Origin: Bryobacterales bacterium
GTDB taxonomy: Bacteria; Acidobacteriota; Terriglobia; Bryobacterales; UBA6623
DNA: 64,000 nt
Direction of reading: 5' to 3'
NCBI GenBank assembly: GCA_022824585.1
Contig: JAJDZN010000069.1
Location: forward strand, 34,679-98,678
A program made the position numbers and the translations under genes. The notes beneath the pieces were generated by a model, which was not told where the DNA came from, made no database searches, and saw only the letters and a list, made by a program, of their open reading frames with translations. Positions 56,267-64,000 of this stretch are shown here, piece after piece. Numbering within the stretch: position 1 is the first letter of the stretch; each line of letters opens with the position of its first letter.

Positions 56267-57427
56267 ATGCCCACGAGACCCCTCGTCTTCGCTGCCGTCG
56301 GGCTGTTCGGCCTGTTGCTGGCGTTGCCCGTGCCCGCAGCGAACAACCCCTGTCCCAGCGATGCATTCATGGATGTGAGCGATTCGCCGGGAGCGGGCGA
56401 GGGTTATCCGCGTCCGCGGCTAGAAGTCGAGTGCGACGGCGACGAACTCGTCGTGAGCAGCAACGCCATTCCGCACTACGAGTTTGTTCAGATCACGCCC
56501 AACCCGCTGGTGGAACTCAATCGCGACTACCGCATGCCGCTCAACCCGAAGCTGGCGGAGCAGCCGAGTCCGCTGCCGCTGCTTGGGCCGTCCGGCGTCG
56601 CGATCAACGGCATTCCGCTGTTCGGGCCGAACGAAGGCCCGGTACCCCCTCCGGGCTTCGGGGATCCGATCTACAACGCGATCATGGATTCGTGCATGGG
56701 ACACACGGCGCGACAGTACCACTACCACGCGCTGATCGAGACCTGTTTCGACATCGCGCGGGAGGCGAACGAGCCATCGCCAATCCTCGCGTTCGGGTGG
56801 GATGGTTTCCCGGTGTACGGTCCGTTCGGCTGCCGCGATGAGGAGTGCTCGGAAATCGTCGAATTCAAGAGCAGTTGGGAGCGACTGCGCGCGCCGCGGA
56901 TTGACGCATGGGACGCATATCGCTTCGTCCCGAAGGAGGGCGCCGAGTACTTGGACCGCTGCAACGGACACGCCCATGATGACGGCGACTACCACTACCA
57001 CGCCACGGCGACATGGCCGTACATCATGGGATGCTTCTCGGGCACGCCTTCTGCAGATGCAGGCAGGGAATCAGATCGCCAAACTAGCCGTCGCGATGGC
57101 GGCCGCGAAGGCCCGCCAGGGGACGACCCCCGACCGACCGTCGAGCAAGTGTCTCGTGCGGCGGCTGAGCTGGAAATTGACGAGGCGAAGCTCGCGGAAG
57201 CACTGCGCTTGACTGACGGTCGGGTCGCGCCGATGAACTACGTCGCAGCGGCGCGAGCTCTCGGTATTGAGGCACGCGATCTATATGAGGCGCTTGGGGT
57301 TACCGCACAGTTGCCTCCGCCCGGGGCTCGAGGCGGTCCGGGCGGGCGCAGGAGGGGCGCAGGGCCGCCGCGCCAAGGCGGGCGACCGAGAGGTCCGCGG
57401 CCACAGGGTCCCCGACCCAGACAGTGA
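56267..57427 (+). CDS. Secreted YHYH-domain protein, copy 2
   Basis: 386 aa, a paralogue of the gene at 53549: signal peptide ending VPAA, the same MGHTARQYHYHA and NGHAHDDGDYHYH motifs, and a Pro/Gly/Arg-rich C-terminal half with a similar short helical repeat (VSRAAAELEIDEAKLAEALR). It lacks the Cys-rich tail of copy 1. ATG 56267 is set by GGGAGG 9 nt upstream; a longer frame upstream is rejected. A 44-nt block around the second YHYH motif is identical to copy 1. Confidence 0.85.
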   Translation: MPTRPLVFAAVGLFGLLLALPVPAANNPCPSDAFMDVSDSPGAGEGYPRPRLEVECDGDELVVSSNAIPHYEFVQITPNPLVELNRDYRMPLNPKLAEQPSPLPLLGPSGVAINGIPLFGPNEGPVPPPGFGDPIYNAIMDSCMGHTARQYHYHALIETCFDIAREANEPSPILAFGWDGFPVYGPFGCRDEECSEIVEFKSSWERLRAPRIDAWDAYRFVPKEGAEYLDRCNGHAHDDGDYHYHATATWPYIMGCFSGTPSADAGRESDRQTSRRDGGREGPPGDDPRPTVEQVSRAAAELEIDEAKLAEALRLTDGRVAPMNYVAAARALGIEARDLYEALGVTAQLPPPGARGGPGGRRRGAGPPRQGGRPRGPRPQGPRPRQ

Positions 57428-57686
57428 AGCGACTCGCGGCAGGGTCTCTCCTGAGAGGCAGTTGCCGCGATTGACTCGCGATCGTTTGAACTAGTCCTGC
57501 GGCCGACGAGCCGACGAGCACGATTCTTGTAGTACCGTAGGTTCGAGTCACCGATGGCATTGGCTGGCCCGCCCGGACCGCGTTTCGGTTTGTGCACCGG
57601 CTGGCGGCCAGAACCCTCGGGGCCACATCGTTGATTCGCGCAATTGGCTGCCTTCGCTATACGGCAGTTGCCCACAGGAGAATGAC

Positions 57687-58901
57687 ATGCCCTCGATCCG
57701 CCTAATTCTGTCCGCATGCCTAGTAATGGCAGTGTTTGCCGCATGCGGCGCAACCGATCAGTCCGCCGAGATGGGCGGCGACGACCCAGCCGTCCGTTCA
57801 CTCACCGCGGCCGAGTACTACGAGAAGATCCACGGTGCTTGGCTCGGCGAAGCAGTCGCGGGCGCGTTGGGCATGAGCGTTGAGGGCATGCACAAGAACG
57901 CGCTTGAGCCCTTCCTCACGGAGTTGGGACAGTGGCCGCTGACCGATTACATCAAGACACTGCCTCCCCAAAGGGACCCGAATCGCAAGCAATGGTACAC
58001 CGCGGATAACTGGGGCCCGACCGGATTCGGACCAGACGACGACTCCCTGTACCAAATCGCGAACCTGATGCTGCTCGAGGAGAAGGGTCCTGACATCACA
58101 AGCCAAGACATCGCGGACAAATGGCTGGCGTCGTTCTCTGTGTTCGAGGCTCAGAACTGCGGACGGGCGGTGAGGGTAGCCGAGAAGCTCCTGAAGGAGG
58201 GCATCAAGCCTCCCGAGTCGGGCAAGCACGACTTTGGCGAGTTCATGGGCGGGCAGATGAAGGGCGAGTTCTGGGGCTTCATGCTGCCCGGCAATCCCGC
58301 AGGGGCTGCAGAGTACGGGCGCATCGATGCCGAAGTCTCGTTCCATACCGACGGCGTCTACGGCGAGATGTTCATGGCTGCTCTCACCGCCGAGGCCTTC
58401 TTCGAGTCGGATCCCACGAAGCTGCTCGAGGCCGGCCTTGCGACCATCCCCGAGGATTGCGACTACGCCCGCTGCATCCGAGACGTGATGTCCTGGCACC
58501 AGCAGTGGCCCGATGATTGGGAAATGGCCCATGAGCAGATTGACGCCAAGTGGGCTCCGGAGGGAGACGAGAGGCAGCGCCGCGTGTTCCCCAACAACGC
58601 GGTCAACGCCCTAGCCCTGCTGTACGGCGAGGGTGACTTCGACAAGACGATCACGCTCGCCGTCATGGCCGGCTGGGACACCGATACGAACGCCGGCGAC
58701 GTCGGGCCGGTCATGGGGATCATCCTGGGGCCCGGAGCGATCGCCGAGAGGTGGACCGCGCCCATCGCGAACATCCTTCGCTCCGACGTCAAGGGCGCGG
58801 AGGAGTGGAAGATCGATGAACTGGCGCGGCGGACGGCCGACATGGGCATGCGAATGACCGAGGCAAAGTCCTCCGGGCTTGTTGAGATTGTGAACGAGTA
58901 G
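57687..58901 (+). CDS. ADP-ribosylglycohydrolase-family lipoprotein
   Basis: 404 aa. A lipobox (VFAAC) shows it is exported and lipid-anchored. The fold is ADP-ribosylglycohydrolase-like: HGAWLGEAVAGALGMSVEG at the start of the helical domain, GPDDDSLYQ for the first metal site, and AGWDTDTNAGDVG for the second. Cytoplasmic relatives reverse ADP-ribosylation; exported relatives next to glycan genes may act on other N- or O-glycosides (inference). AGGAG precedes the ATG by 8 nt. The 259 nt upstream (57428-57686) contain no gene. Confidence 0.85.
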   Translation: MPSIRLILSACLVMAVFAACGATDQSAEMGGDDPAVRSLTAAEYYEKIHGAWLGEAVAGALGMSVEGMHKNALEPFLTELGQWPLTDYIKTLPPQRDPNRKQWYTADNWGPTGFGPDDDSLYQIANLMLLEEKGPDITSQDIADKWLASFSVFEAQNCGRAVRVAEKLLKEGIKPPESGKHDFGEFMGGQMKGEFWGFMLPGNPAGAAEYGRIDAEVSFHTDGVYGEMFMAALTAEAFFESDPTKLLEAGLATIPEDCDYARCIRDVMSWHQQWPDDWEMAHEQIDAKWAPEGDERQRRVFPNNAVNALALLYGEGDFDKTITLAVMAGWDTDTNAGDVGPVMGIILGPGAIAERWTAPIANILRSDVKGAEEWKIDELARRTADMGMRMTEAKSSGLVEIVNE

Positions 58902-59040
58902 AGATCCTGCTGTCTGTCCAGCTGCGCAGGCAACACGTGGCTTATTTGCACGAGCTGCGCAGTTGCCAGCGGAGCCGGTGGCCTTCGCAGCTCGGCTTGG
59001 CCCAGGAATCAACGTGAGATCCAACTGCGGCACCCTGACA

Positions 59041-60459
59041 ATGCGGCGGCGAGACCTTTTCTCGCTAGGGGCAGCCGCAGCCTTCGCCGGTTGCGGGCAG
59101 CCCGCTGCGTCTCGTCCCAATATCTTGTTCGCGATCTCCGACGACCAATCCTTCGCTCATACCGGTGCGTCCGGCGACCCGGTTGTCCGCACTCCTGCGT
59201 TTGACCGCATTTCCGCCGAGGGTGTCCGGTTCGAACACGCATTCTGCAACTCGCCGTCATGCACTCCATCCAGGGGAGCCATCCTGACGGGCCAAGAGTG
59301 CTACCGCCTCGAAGAGGGCGTCAACTTGTGGAGTTCCCTGCCCGCCAAGTTCGTGACGTACCCCGACCTGCTCGAAGCGGCGGGGTACCACATCGGCTTC
59401 ACCCGCAAAGGCTGGTCGCCCGGGAGCCTCGAAGCCGGGGGTCGATCTCGCAATCCCGCAGGCCCGAGGTACGACGACTTCCAGACCTTCTACGAAGCCA
59501 ACCCTCCCGGAGCCCCGTTCTGTTTTTGGTTCGGCAGCAGCGACCCGCATCGCGCCTACGAGAAGGGTTCGGGTGTCGCCAGCGGGCTGCGCCCCGAGGA
59601 TGTGGCGGTGCCTCCGTTTCTTCCCGACGACCCGGAGGTTCGCAGCGACATTCTCGACTACTTCTTCGAAATCGAGCGCTTCGACCGGGAACTTGGCGAG
59701 ATCCTTTCGTACTTGGAGGAGCGAGGCCAGCTTGAGAACACCATCGTCATCGTCACCAGCGACAATGGCATGCCGTTTCCGCGTGCCAAGGCGGACCTAT
59801 ACGACTACGGGGCGCGCGTGCCGCTTGCCATGCGGTGGCCAGAGAGTGTCCCCGGGGGACGAGTGGTCACCGACTTTGCCAGCTTGGTCGACATAGCCCC
59901 AACCATCCTTGAGGCTGCGGGTGTCGAGATTCCGGAAGATATGACGGGGCGCAGCTTGCTGGACTTGCTGAAGTCTGGGGAAGACGGGCGCGTCGACTCC
60001 ACTCGTGACCACGTGATCTTGGCCCGCGAGCGCCACACTCCGTGGCGTGAAGGAAGGGTCGGATACCCGATGCGGGCGATCCGGACGGATCAATTCCTCT
60101 ACATCCGGAACATCGAGCCCGACCGCTGGCCCGCGGGTGACCCTCCAATCCTGGGGGAAGTAGATCCATCGCCCACGAAGGACTTGATGCGGGCCCGCAA
60201 GGACGACCCAGACTTCCGGCGCTACTACGAGGCGGCATTCTCCAAGCGACCCGGCGAAGAACTCTATGAGCTGGGCCTTGATCCCGGGCAGATGAAGAAC
60301 GTCGCCGACGAAGCCGCGCACGCGGAGATCAAGAGCGCCTTGGCAGCAAAGCTAGACCAACACCTCCTGGCAACGTCTGATCCCCGAGCCCTCGGGCACC
60401 CGCCTACGTGGGAATCGGATCCGCACCATGGCAGGCTCACTCTGGAACAGCGCCACTAA
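59041..60459 (+). CDS. Tat-exported lipoprotein sulfatase, CTPSR type
   Basis: 472 aa. Starts MRRRDLFSLGAAAAFAGCG, a twin-arginine signal with a lipobox Cys18. Formylglycine motif C74-T-P-S-R, SDDQSFAHTGASG at the metal site, TSDNGMPFPRAKADLYDYG in the second half. It resembles heparan N-sulfatase-like bacterial sulfatases (tentative). The ATG at 59041 is chosen over an upstream in-frame ATG (58963) because the Tat signal starts there. It lies 139 nt downstream of the ADP-ribosylglycohydrolase-like gene. Confidence 0.92.
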   Translation: MRRRDLFSLGAAAAFAGCGQPAASRPNILFAISDDQSFAHTGASGDPVVRTPAFDRISAEGVRFEHAFCNSPSCTPSRGAILTGQECYRLEEGVNLWSSLPAKFVTYPDLLEAAGYHIGFTRKGWSPGSLEAGGRSRNPAGPRYDDFQTFYEANPPGAPFCFWFGSSDPHRAYEKGSGVASGLRPEDVAVPPFLPDDPEVRSDILDYFFEIERFDRELGEILSYLEERGQLENTIVIVTSDNGMPFPRAKADLYDYGARVPLAMRWPESVPGGRVVTDFASLVDIAPTILEAAGVEIPEDMTGRSLLDLLKSGEDGRVDSTRDHVILARERHTPWREGRVGYPMRAIRTDQFLYIRNIEPDRWPAGDPPILGEVDPSPTKDLMRARKDDPDFRRYYEAAFSKRPGEELYELGLDPGQMKNVADEAAHAEIKSALAAKLDQHLLATSDPRALGHPPTWESDPHHGRLTLEQRH

Positions 60460-60706
60460 GGCACCAAGCCCGAGTCTTGGAATGGCGGATCGCGGATCGC
60501 CCAGCGGGCAAGCTCCTTGACCAAGCGCAAGCCGCGGCCGTGTTGCGTAGCCCTACGGGCTAATGCTGCCATCGGCTACACTTGAACCGGCCATTTTCCT
60601 CATCTGGCAACAAGCTCTCGGGCTCGGTGGCTTGCTTCGAGACCGCCGCCACTGGCAGCAGGGTTGCCGGTGCCGGGAAGACCGGCTGTATTCGGAGTTA
60701 AGCGAT

Positions 60707-62110
60707 ATGACCCGCCGCATTGTCCACTTGGCCGCACTCGCCTGCGGCGTTTTCCTTGCCGTGTCGCCCCTATCGGCTCAAGGCGGAGGAGACAGAGCAG
60801 AACGGGTCAAACCCACCGTCGCTGACTTCTCGTATGGAGACCATGAGCGGCACGTGTTGGACTTCTACCAAGCTGAGTCGTCCGACCCCACACCGTTGGT
60901 GCTCCATATCCACGGCGGAGGCTTCACCCGAGGTAACAAGGGTTCCGTAAACCAAGCAACCCTGAAGGCACTGTTGGCTGCCGGGATCTCGGTCGCCGCG
61001 ATCAACTATCGGCTCGCTGGCCAAGTGCCGCTGCCAGCAGCCCACGCAGACGCCCAACGAGCCGTGCAGACGCTGCGGGCGAAAGCTGCGGAATGGAATA
61101 TCGACAAGGATCAAGTCGGTGCGTTCGGAGGATCAGCCGGGGCTCAGCTATGCATGTGGCTGGCCTACAGCGACGACCATGCCGATCCATCGAGCAGCGA
61201 TCCCATCGCACGCGAGTCGACCCGGCTGGCATACGTTGCGCCGCTCAACGGCCAGAGCACGAACGACTTCGACTGGTGGCTGGAGAACCTCCCGGGCTAC
61301 GACGAGCTGCATCGCGACCCGGCGGAGATCTTCGGCACATCCGACAAGGGCAAACAGGCAGCTATCGCCGCGAAAATCTCGGCAATCAAGCTGGTGTCCG
61401 CCGACGATCCTCCGACGTTCATGCGCTATGGGATGGCTCCTGGGGATCCAGTTCCCGAAGGAGATCGCGCTCAAGGTTGGAAAGTCCACCATGTCAACTT
61501 CGGGCTGGCGCTGAAGGCAAAGCTCGATGCGCTCGGTGTCGAGAACTTTCTGCAGTACCCGGGTGCGGAATCGGCCTATGCAACCCCGGAGGACTTCTTC
61601 ATCGGCAAGTTCGGCAAGTCGGAGATCCGGCACCTTACGCACGATGAGCTGTCCGACTATCACCTCGAGCTCGTGAAGCTGTTGGAGAAGAACCCGAACC
61701 AGACCGGCGAAGTCTACCGCCAGGGCGTCTCCGGAGGGGTCGGCGGCTGGACTCCCTTGCCAGAAGCGGCAGACCGCAATCACTATTTGTCGATCCTGCA
61801 TCGTGGCGGCAACAGCTGGGCGGAGTCGCACGACCAGAAGGCCGACTTCTACATCATGCTCGAGGGATCCGGCACGCTGCTGCTGGGGGGCAAGATGGTG
61901 GACGCGATTCAAGCCGAGGGGCGCCCCGGCGAGTGGCGGGCACCGCGCCTCGAGAATCCGCGCCGCATCGAGGCTCGCAAGGGCGATCTCATCAACATCC
62001 CCGTGAAAACGCCCCATCAATGGGATCTCACGGAGGGCGAGTCCGTGACCTATGTGATCCTCAAGGTCGTCGAGCGTGGCGAGAACATTCGGGACGCTCC
62101 TCCGAATTGA
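60707..62110 (+). CDS. Secreted esterase fused to a C-terminal cupin domain
   Basis: 467 aa with a signal peptide ending SPLSA. Residues 30-300 are an alpha/beta-hydrolase of the acetyl-esterase/HSL-like type: oxyanion HIHGGGF, nucleophile Ser in GAFGGSAGAQ. Residues 330-467 form a cupin barrel: SWAESHDQKADFYIMLEGSGTLLLGG and KGDLINIPVKTPHQW. The two are usually separate proteins; the reading frame runs through without a break. ATG 60707 is chosen for its signal peptide and GGAG upstream. Nothing is seen in 60460-60706. The next gene begins 17 nt after the stop. Confidence 0.78.
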   Translation: MTRRIVHLAALACGVFLAVSPLSAQGGGDRAERVKPTVADFSYGDHERHVLDFYQAESSDPTPLVLHIHGGGFTRGNKGSVNQATLKALLAAGISVAAINYRLAGQVPLPAAHADAQRAVQTLRAKAAEWNIDKDQVGAFGGSAGAQLCMWLAYSDDHADPSSSDPIARESTRLAYVAPLNGQSTNDFDWWLENLPGYDELHRDPAEIFGTSDKGKQAAIAAKISAIKLVSADDPPTFMRYGMAPGDPVPEGDRAQGWKVHHVNFGLALKAKLDALGVENFLQYPGAESAYATPEDFFIGKFGKSEIRHLTHDELSDYHLELVKLLEKNPNQTGEVYRQGVSGGVGGWTPLPEAADRNHYLSILHRGGNSWAESHDQKADFYIMLEGSGTLLLGGKMVDAIQAEGRPGEWRAPRLENPRRIEARKGDLINIPVKTPHQWDLTEGESVTYVILKVVERGENIRDAPPN

Positions 62111-62127
62111 GTGCTTGGCGTAGTCGC

Positions 62128-63144
62128 ATGAAGAAGTACTCGCAGGACGACGAGCGTCACGGGCGCGGCATGGCAGCGAAACATCTTCGGATTACGCGAA
62201 TCCTTGCAGTGCTGGGCGTACTCACAATCGCTCTGATCGCGCCTGCGGAGTCCCGGGCCGAGTCCATGCGTGTGACGCTGCTGGGCACGGGCACGCCGAA
62301 TCCGCATCCTGACCGGTTCGGGCCCGCAACGCTCGTAGAGGCCGGTGAGCAGCGGCTCCTGTTTGATGCCGGCAGGGGCGTCACGATTCGCCTCAACCAG
62401 CTCGGCATTCCGATGCGCGAGGTGACCGCGGTCTTCATTACGCACTTCCACTCGGACCACTTGGTCGGCCTGGCGGACCTGTGGCTGATCGGATGGCTGC
62501 CGCCGAACTACGGTCGGCGTCGGGTTCCGCTGCGCATCTGGGGACCCGACGGACTGGGGAAGATCACGGCGGGCATGGAACAGGCCTACGCTACCGACAT
62601 CGCCATCCGGGTCAAGGACGAGGCTTTGCCACGTTCCGCCGCGAAGTTCGATGTGAACGAGTACAGCGAAGGCGGAGTTATCTATGAGCACGAGGGGGTA
62701 AAGGTGACCTCGTTTGAAGTCAACCACGGGGATCTGATCAAGCCGGCATTCGGCTATCGCGTCGATTACGCCGGACGATCTGTCGTGATCTCAGGGGATA
62801 CGCGCTTCGACCAGAATGTGATCCAGGCGGCCAAGGGCGTAGATCTGCTCGTTCACGAAGTGGTCGCAATCCCCGAAGCGCTCTTCGCCGTCAACCCGGC
62901 GATGAAGCGGGTCGAGGCTCACCACACCACACCCGAGGAGGTTGGCACGGTAATGTCCGAGGCGCGACCAAGACTCGGAGTCCTGACACACTATGTGCTG
63001 ACTTCTGGCCCGGGCATACCGCCGGAGACCAAGGACGAGGTCCTAGCTCGCCTGAAGACCCGTTACTCCGGCCCGGTCGTTGCCGGCCATGACTTGATGG
63101 CTATCGAAGTCGGCGAATCGGTCAAGGTTCTTCAGAACCAGTAA
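62128..63144 (+). CDS. Exported metallo-beta-lactamase-fold hydrolase
   Basis: 338 aa (or 324 from ATG 62170) with a signal peptide (ILAVLGVLTIALIAPAESRA). MBL-fold with the zinc motif THFHSDH near residue 115, and further ligands in EVNHGD, SGDTRFDQN and VAGHDL. The order of motifs and the opening VTLLGTGTPNPHPDRFGP resemble RNase Z/arylsulfatase-like MBL proteins, not beta-lactamases. Being exported, it is more likely a hydrolase of small molecules. It lies 17 nt after the esterase-cupin gene. Confidence 0.88.
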   Translation: MKKYSQDDERHGRGMAAKHLRITRILAVLGVLTIALIAPAESRAESMRVTLLGTGTPNPHPDRFGPATLVEAGEQRLLFDAGRGVTIRLNQLGIPMREVTAVFITHFHSDHLVGLADLWLIGWLPPNYGRRRVPLRIWGPDGLGKITAGMEQAYATDIAIRVKDEALPRSAAKFDVNEYSEGGVIYEHEGVKVTSFEVNHGDLIKPAFGYRVDYAGRSVVISGDTRFDQNVIQAAKGVDLLVHEVVAIPEALFAVNPAMKRVEAHHTTPEEVGTVMSEARPRLGVLTHYVLTSGPGIPPETKDEVLARLKTRYSGPVVAGHDLMAIEVGESVKVLQNQ

Positions 63145-63293
63145 CCGAACCTTGCGGCAGAAGCTAAGGCAGGAGCGACTGCTACCATTCGATTCACGGT
63201 GGGCTGTCGCCGCGACAAACGGGTACCCGCGGAGCCACTCCCAGCCGCGTTGTCGTGGCCGCGGCAACGAGATCCGATAGAACTAGGCTTGAC

Positions 63294-63863
63294 CTAGCCG
63301 TCCCTCCGCCGCACACGCTTAGTCTCTTCCTGTAGCTTCATTTCGTTCAGAGCAACTTTAGCCACAGGCATGAGAAAGTCTTCCAGCGCCGTGACAACGT
63401 CGGCAAGAGACCCTGGATCTGCCACTAGGTTCCGCCTGAAGGCATCCCACTGACGGTTCTTCTGGTCATCCTTCGTGAATGCCTTCGATAGCGCGTCCGG
63501 CGTTTCTTCAGGAATGGCGGTCCGGCGCCGGGCGAAGGTGGCGGAGATCGCGCTCGCGAGCCGCGATTGTTGGAAGTCGAATGACTGGCTCAGCATCCAA
63601 ATATCGAAATAATCCTTCATGCGACTGTTGGCCAGTCCAAGAACGACCATTGCCTCGAACTTCTCCGCCACTACGGTCTCGAGGGCGTAAGCGCGCAGCC
63701 TCGGATGCGGCATATCCAGCAGTACGGGATAGTCGACGATCTCAGGTTCCGGATTGGTCGCATCTCCAAACGCAACATCGATGCTGACGGCGATACGGGC
63801 ACCGCCTATATCGGCCGTCGTGCGAATTCGAAGGCCTCCGTATACACTGTCGTTCCGAATCAC
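63294..63863 (-). pseudogene. 5'-truncated AbiEii/AbiGii-type nucleotidyltransferase toxin
   Basis: 190 codons matching the C-terminal two thirds of AbiEii toxins: IAVSIDVAFGDATNPEPE, YALETVVAEKFEAMVVLGLANSRMKDYFDIWML. The N-terminal part carrying the nucleotide-binding GS motif and the catalytic acidic residues is absent: an in-frame TAA lies only seven codons before the GTG at 63863. With the catalytic core missing it is probably non-functional. No AbiEi partner is seen, although it could lie beyond the right edge. Confidence 0.65.
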
Positions 63864-63890
63864 GGCTGTCCGGTTGGAAGACCTTTAGAA

Positions 63891-64000
63891 TCAGTACTTT
63901 ACGAAGAAGTGTAGGCCGAGTTTTCGGATGAGAGCGTCTCGGATTCCTCAACTCGTTGATTCTAAATGGGTTGTGTGCTTGAGCGCAGCCGGCCAAGGCG
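63891..64000 (-). pseudogene. Possible frameshifted C-terminal end of an outer-membrane protein
   Basis: On the minus strand one frame ends ALIRKLGLHFFVKY before a TGA, with alternating hydrophobic residues and a terminal aromatic as in beta-barrel ends. The neighbouring frame just upstream reads NPFRINELRNPR. Joining the two gives a plausible barrel tail but needs a frameshift. The rest is outside the window, so the call is weak. Confidence 0.22.

Noticed and set aside
57533-57556. GGTTCGAGTCACC, similar to a tRNA T-arm
   Set aside because: The flanks do not pair and no acceptor or anticodon stem can be built around it.

Overview
The window is GC-rich, densely coded bacterial DNA. Two very large Oar-type TonB-dependent receptors with an N-terminal carboxypeptidase-regulatory domain, a PSD1/DUF1501 pair, a CRTAC1/ASPIC-UnbV protein, a PEGA-tailed Ser/Thr kinase, a secreted TPR protein and five sulfatases together suggest an Acidobacteriota bacterium (Bryobacterales/Solibacter-like, possibly marine or host-associated). 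This placement is inferred from gene content; no rRNA or other phylogenetic marker was examined.

Layout. 1-13.7 kb: housekeeping and repair: uvrA (cut by the left edge) behind a Ser/Thr kinase, a PQQ-type propeller plus HupE-like pair, two tandem 120-aa secreted paralogues, a sulfatase, kdgK, a type-4 uracil-DNA glycosylase behind coaBC, and uvrB. 13.8-24.8 kb: a secreted protein of unknown function, a large TonB receptor, the PSD1 cytochrome-like protein with its DUF1501 partner, and a class III CoA-transferase. 24.8-25.3 kb: decayed genes (an HTH-antitoxin-like fragment and an internally deleted NYN nuclease). 25.4-31.5 kb: a coupled operon of lipoprotein peptidase, NatA and NatB, a lysine 2,3-aminomutase family protein, and a hydroxyacid dehydrogenase carrying a signal peptide. 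31.8-39 kb: TPR protein, second TonB receptor, CRTAC1 protein. 39.3-47.7 kb: sulfatase plus DUF3604 operon, a Tat-exported sugar isomerase-like protein, tRNA-Val(GAC), dienelactone hydrolase plus sulfatase. 47.8-51.5 kb: a defence/toxin-antitoxin pocket: Phd/YefM antitoxin with a truncated PIN toxin, a C5-cytosine methyltransferase with a DUF4928-like putative restriction enzyme, an orphan ribbon-helix-helix antitoxin and a DUF7662-like protein. 51.7-63.1 kb: more secreted catabolic genes: two sulfatases, two YHYH proteins flanking an unknown secreted partner, an exported ADP-ribosylglycohydrolase-like lipoprotein, an esterase-cupin fusion and an MBL-fold hydrolase. 63.3-64 kb: a 5'-truncated AbiEii-like toxin.

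How they fit: the TonB receptors, five exported sulfatases, esterases, the KDG kinase and the isomerase-like protein are consistent with growth on sulfated or uronic-acid-containing polysaccharides (inference). The most unusual signals are (i) seven genes with a -10-like hexamer exactly 6-7 nt before the start codon, pointing to widespread leaderless transcription; (ii) a scatter of decayed toxin/defence genes around one intact-looking restriction-modification pair; and (iii) a YHYH - unknown - YHYH cluster whose two YHYH genes share a 44-nt identical block.
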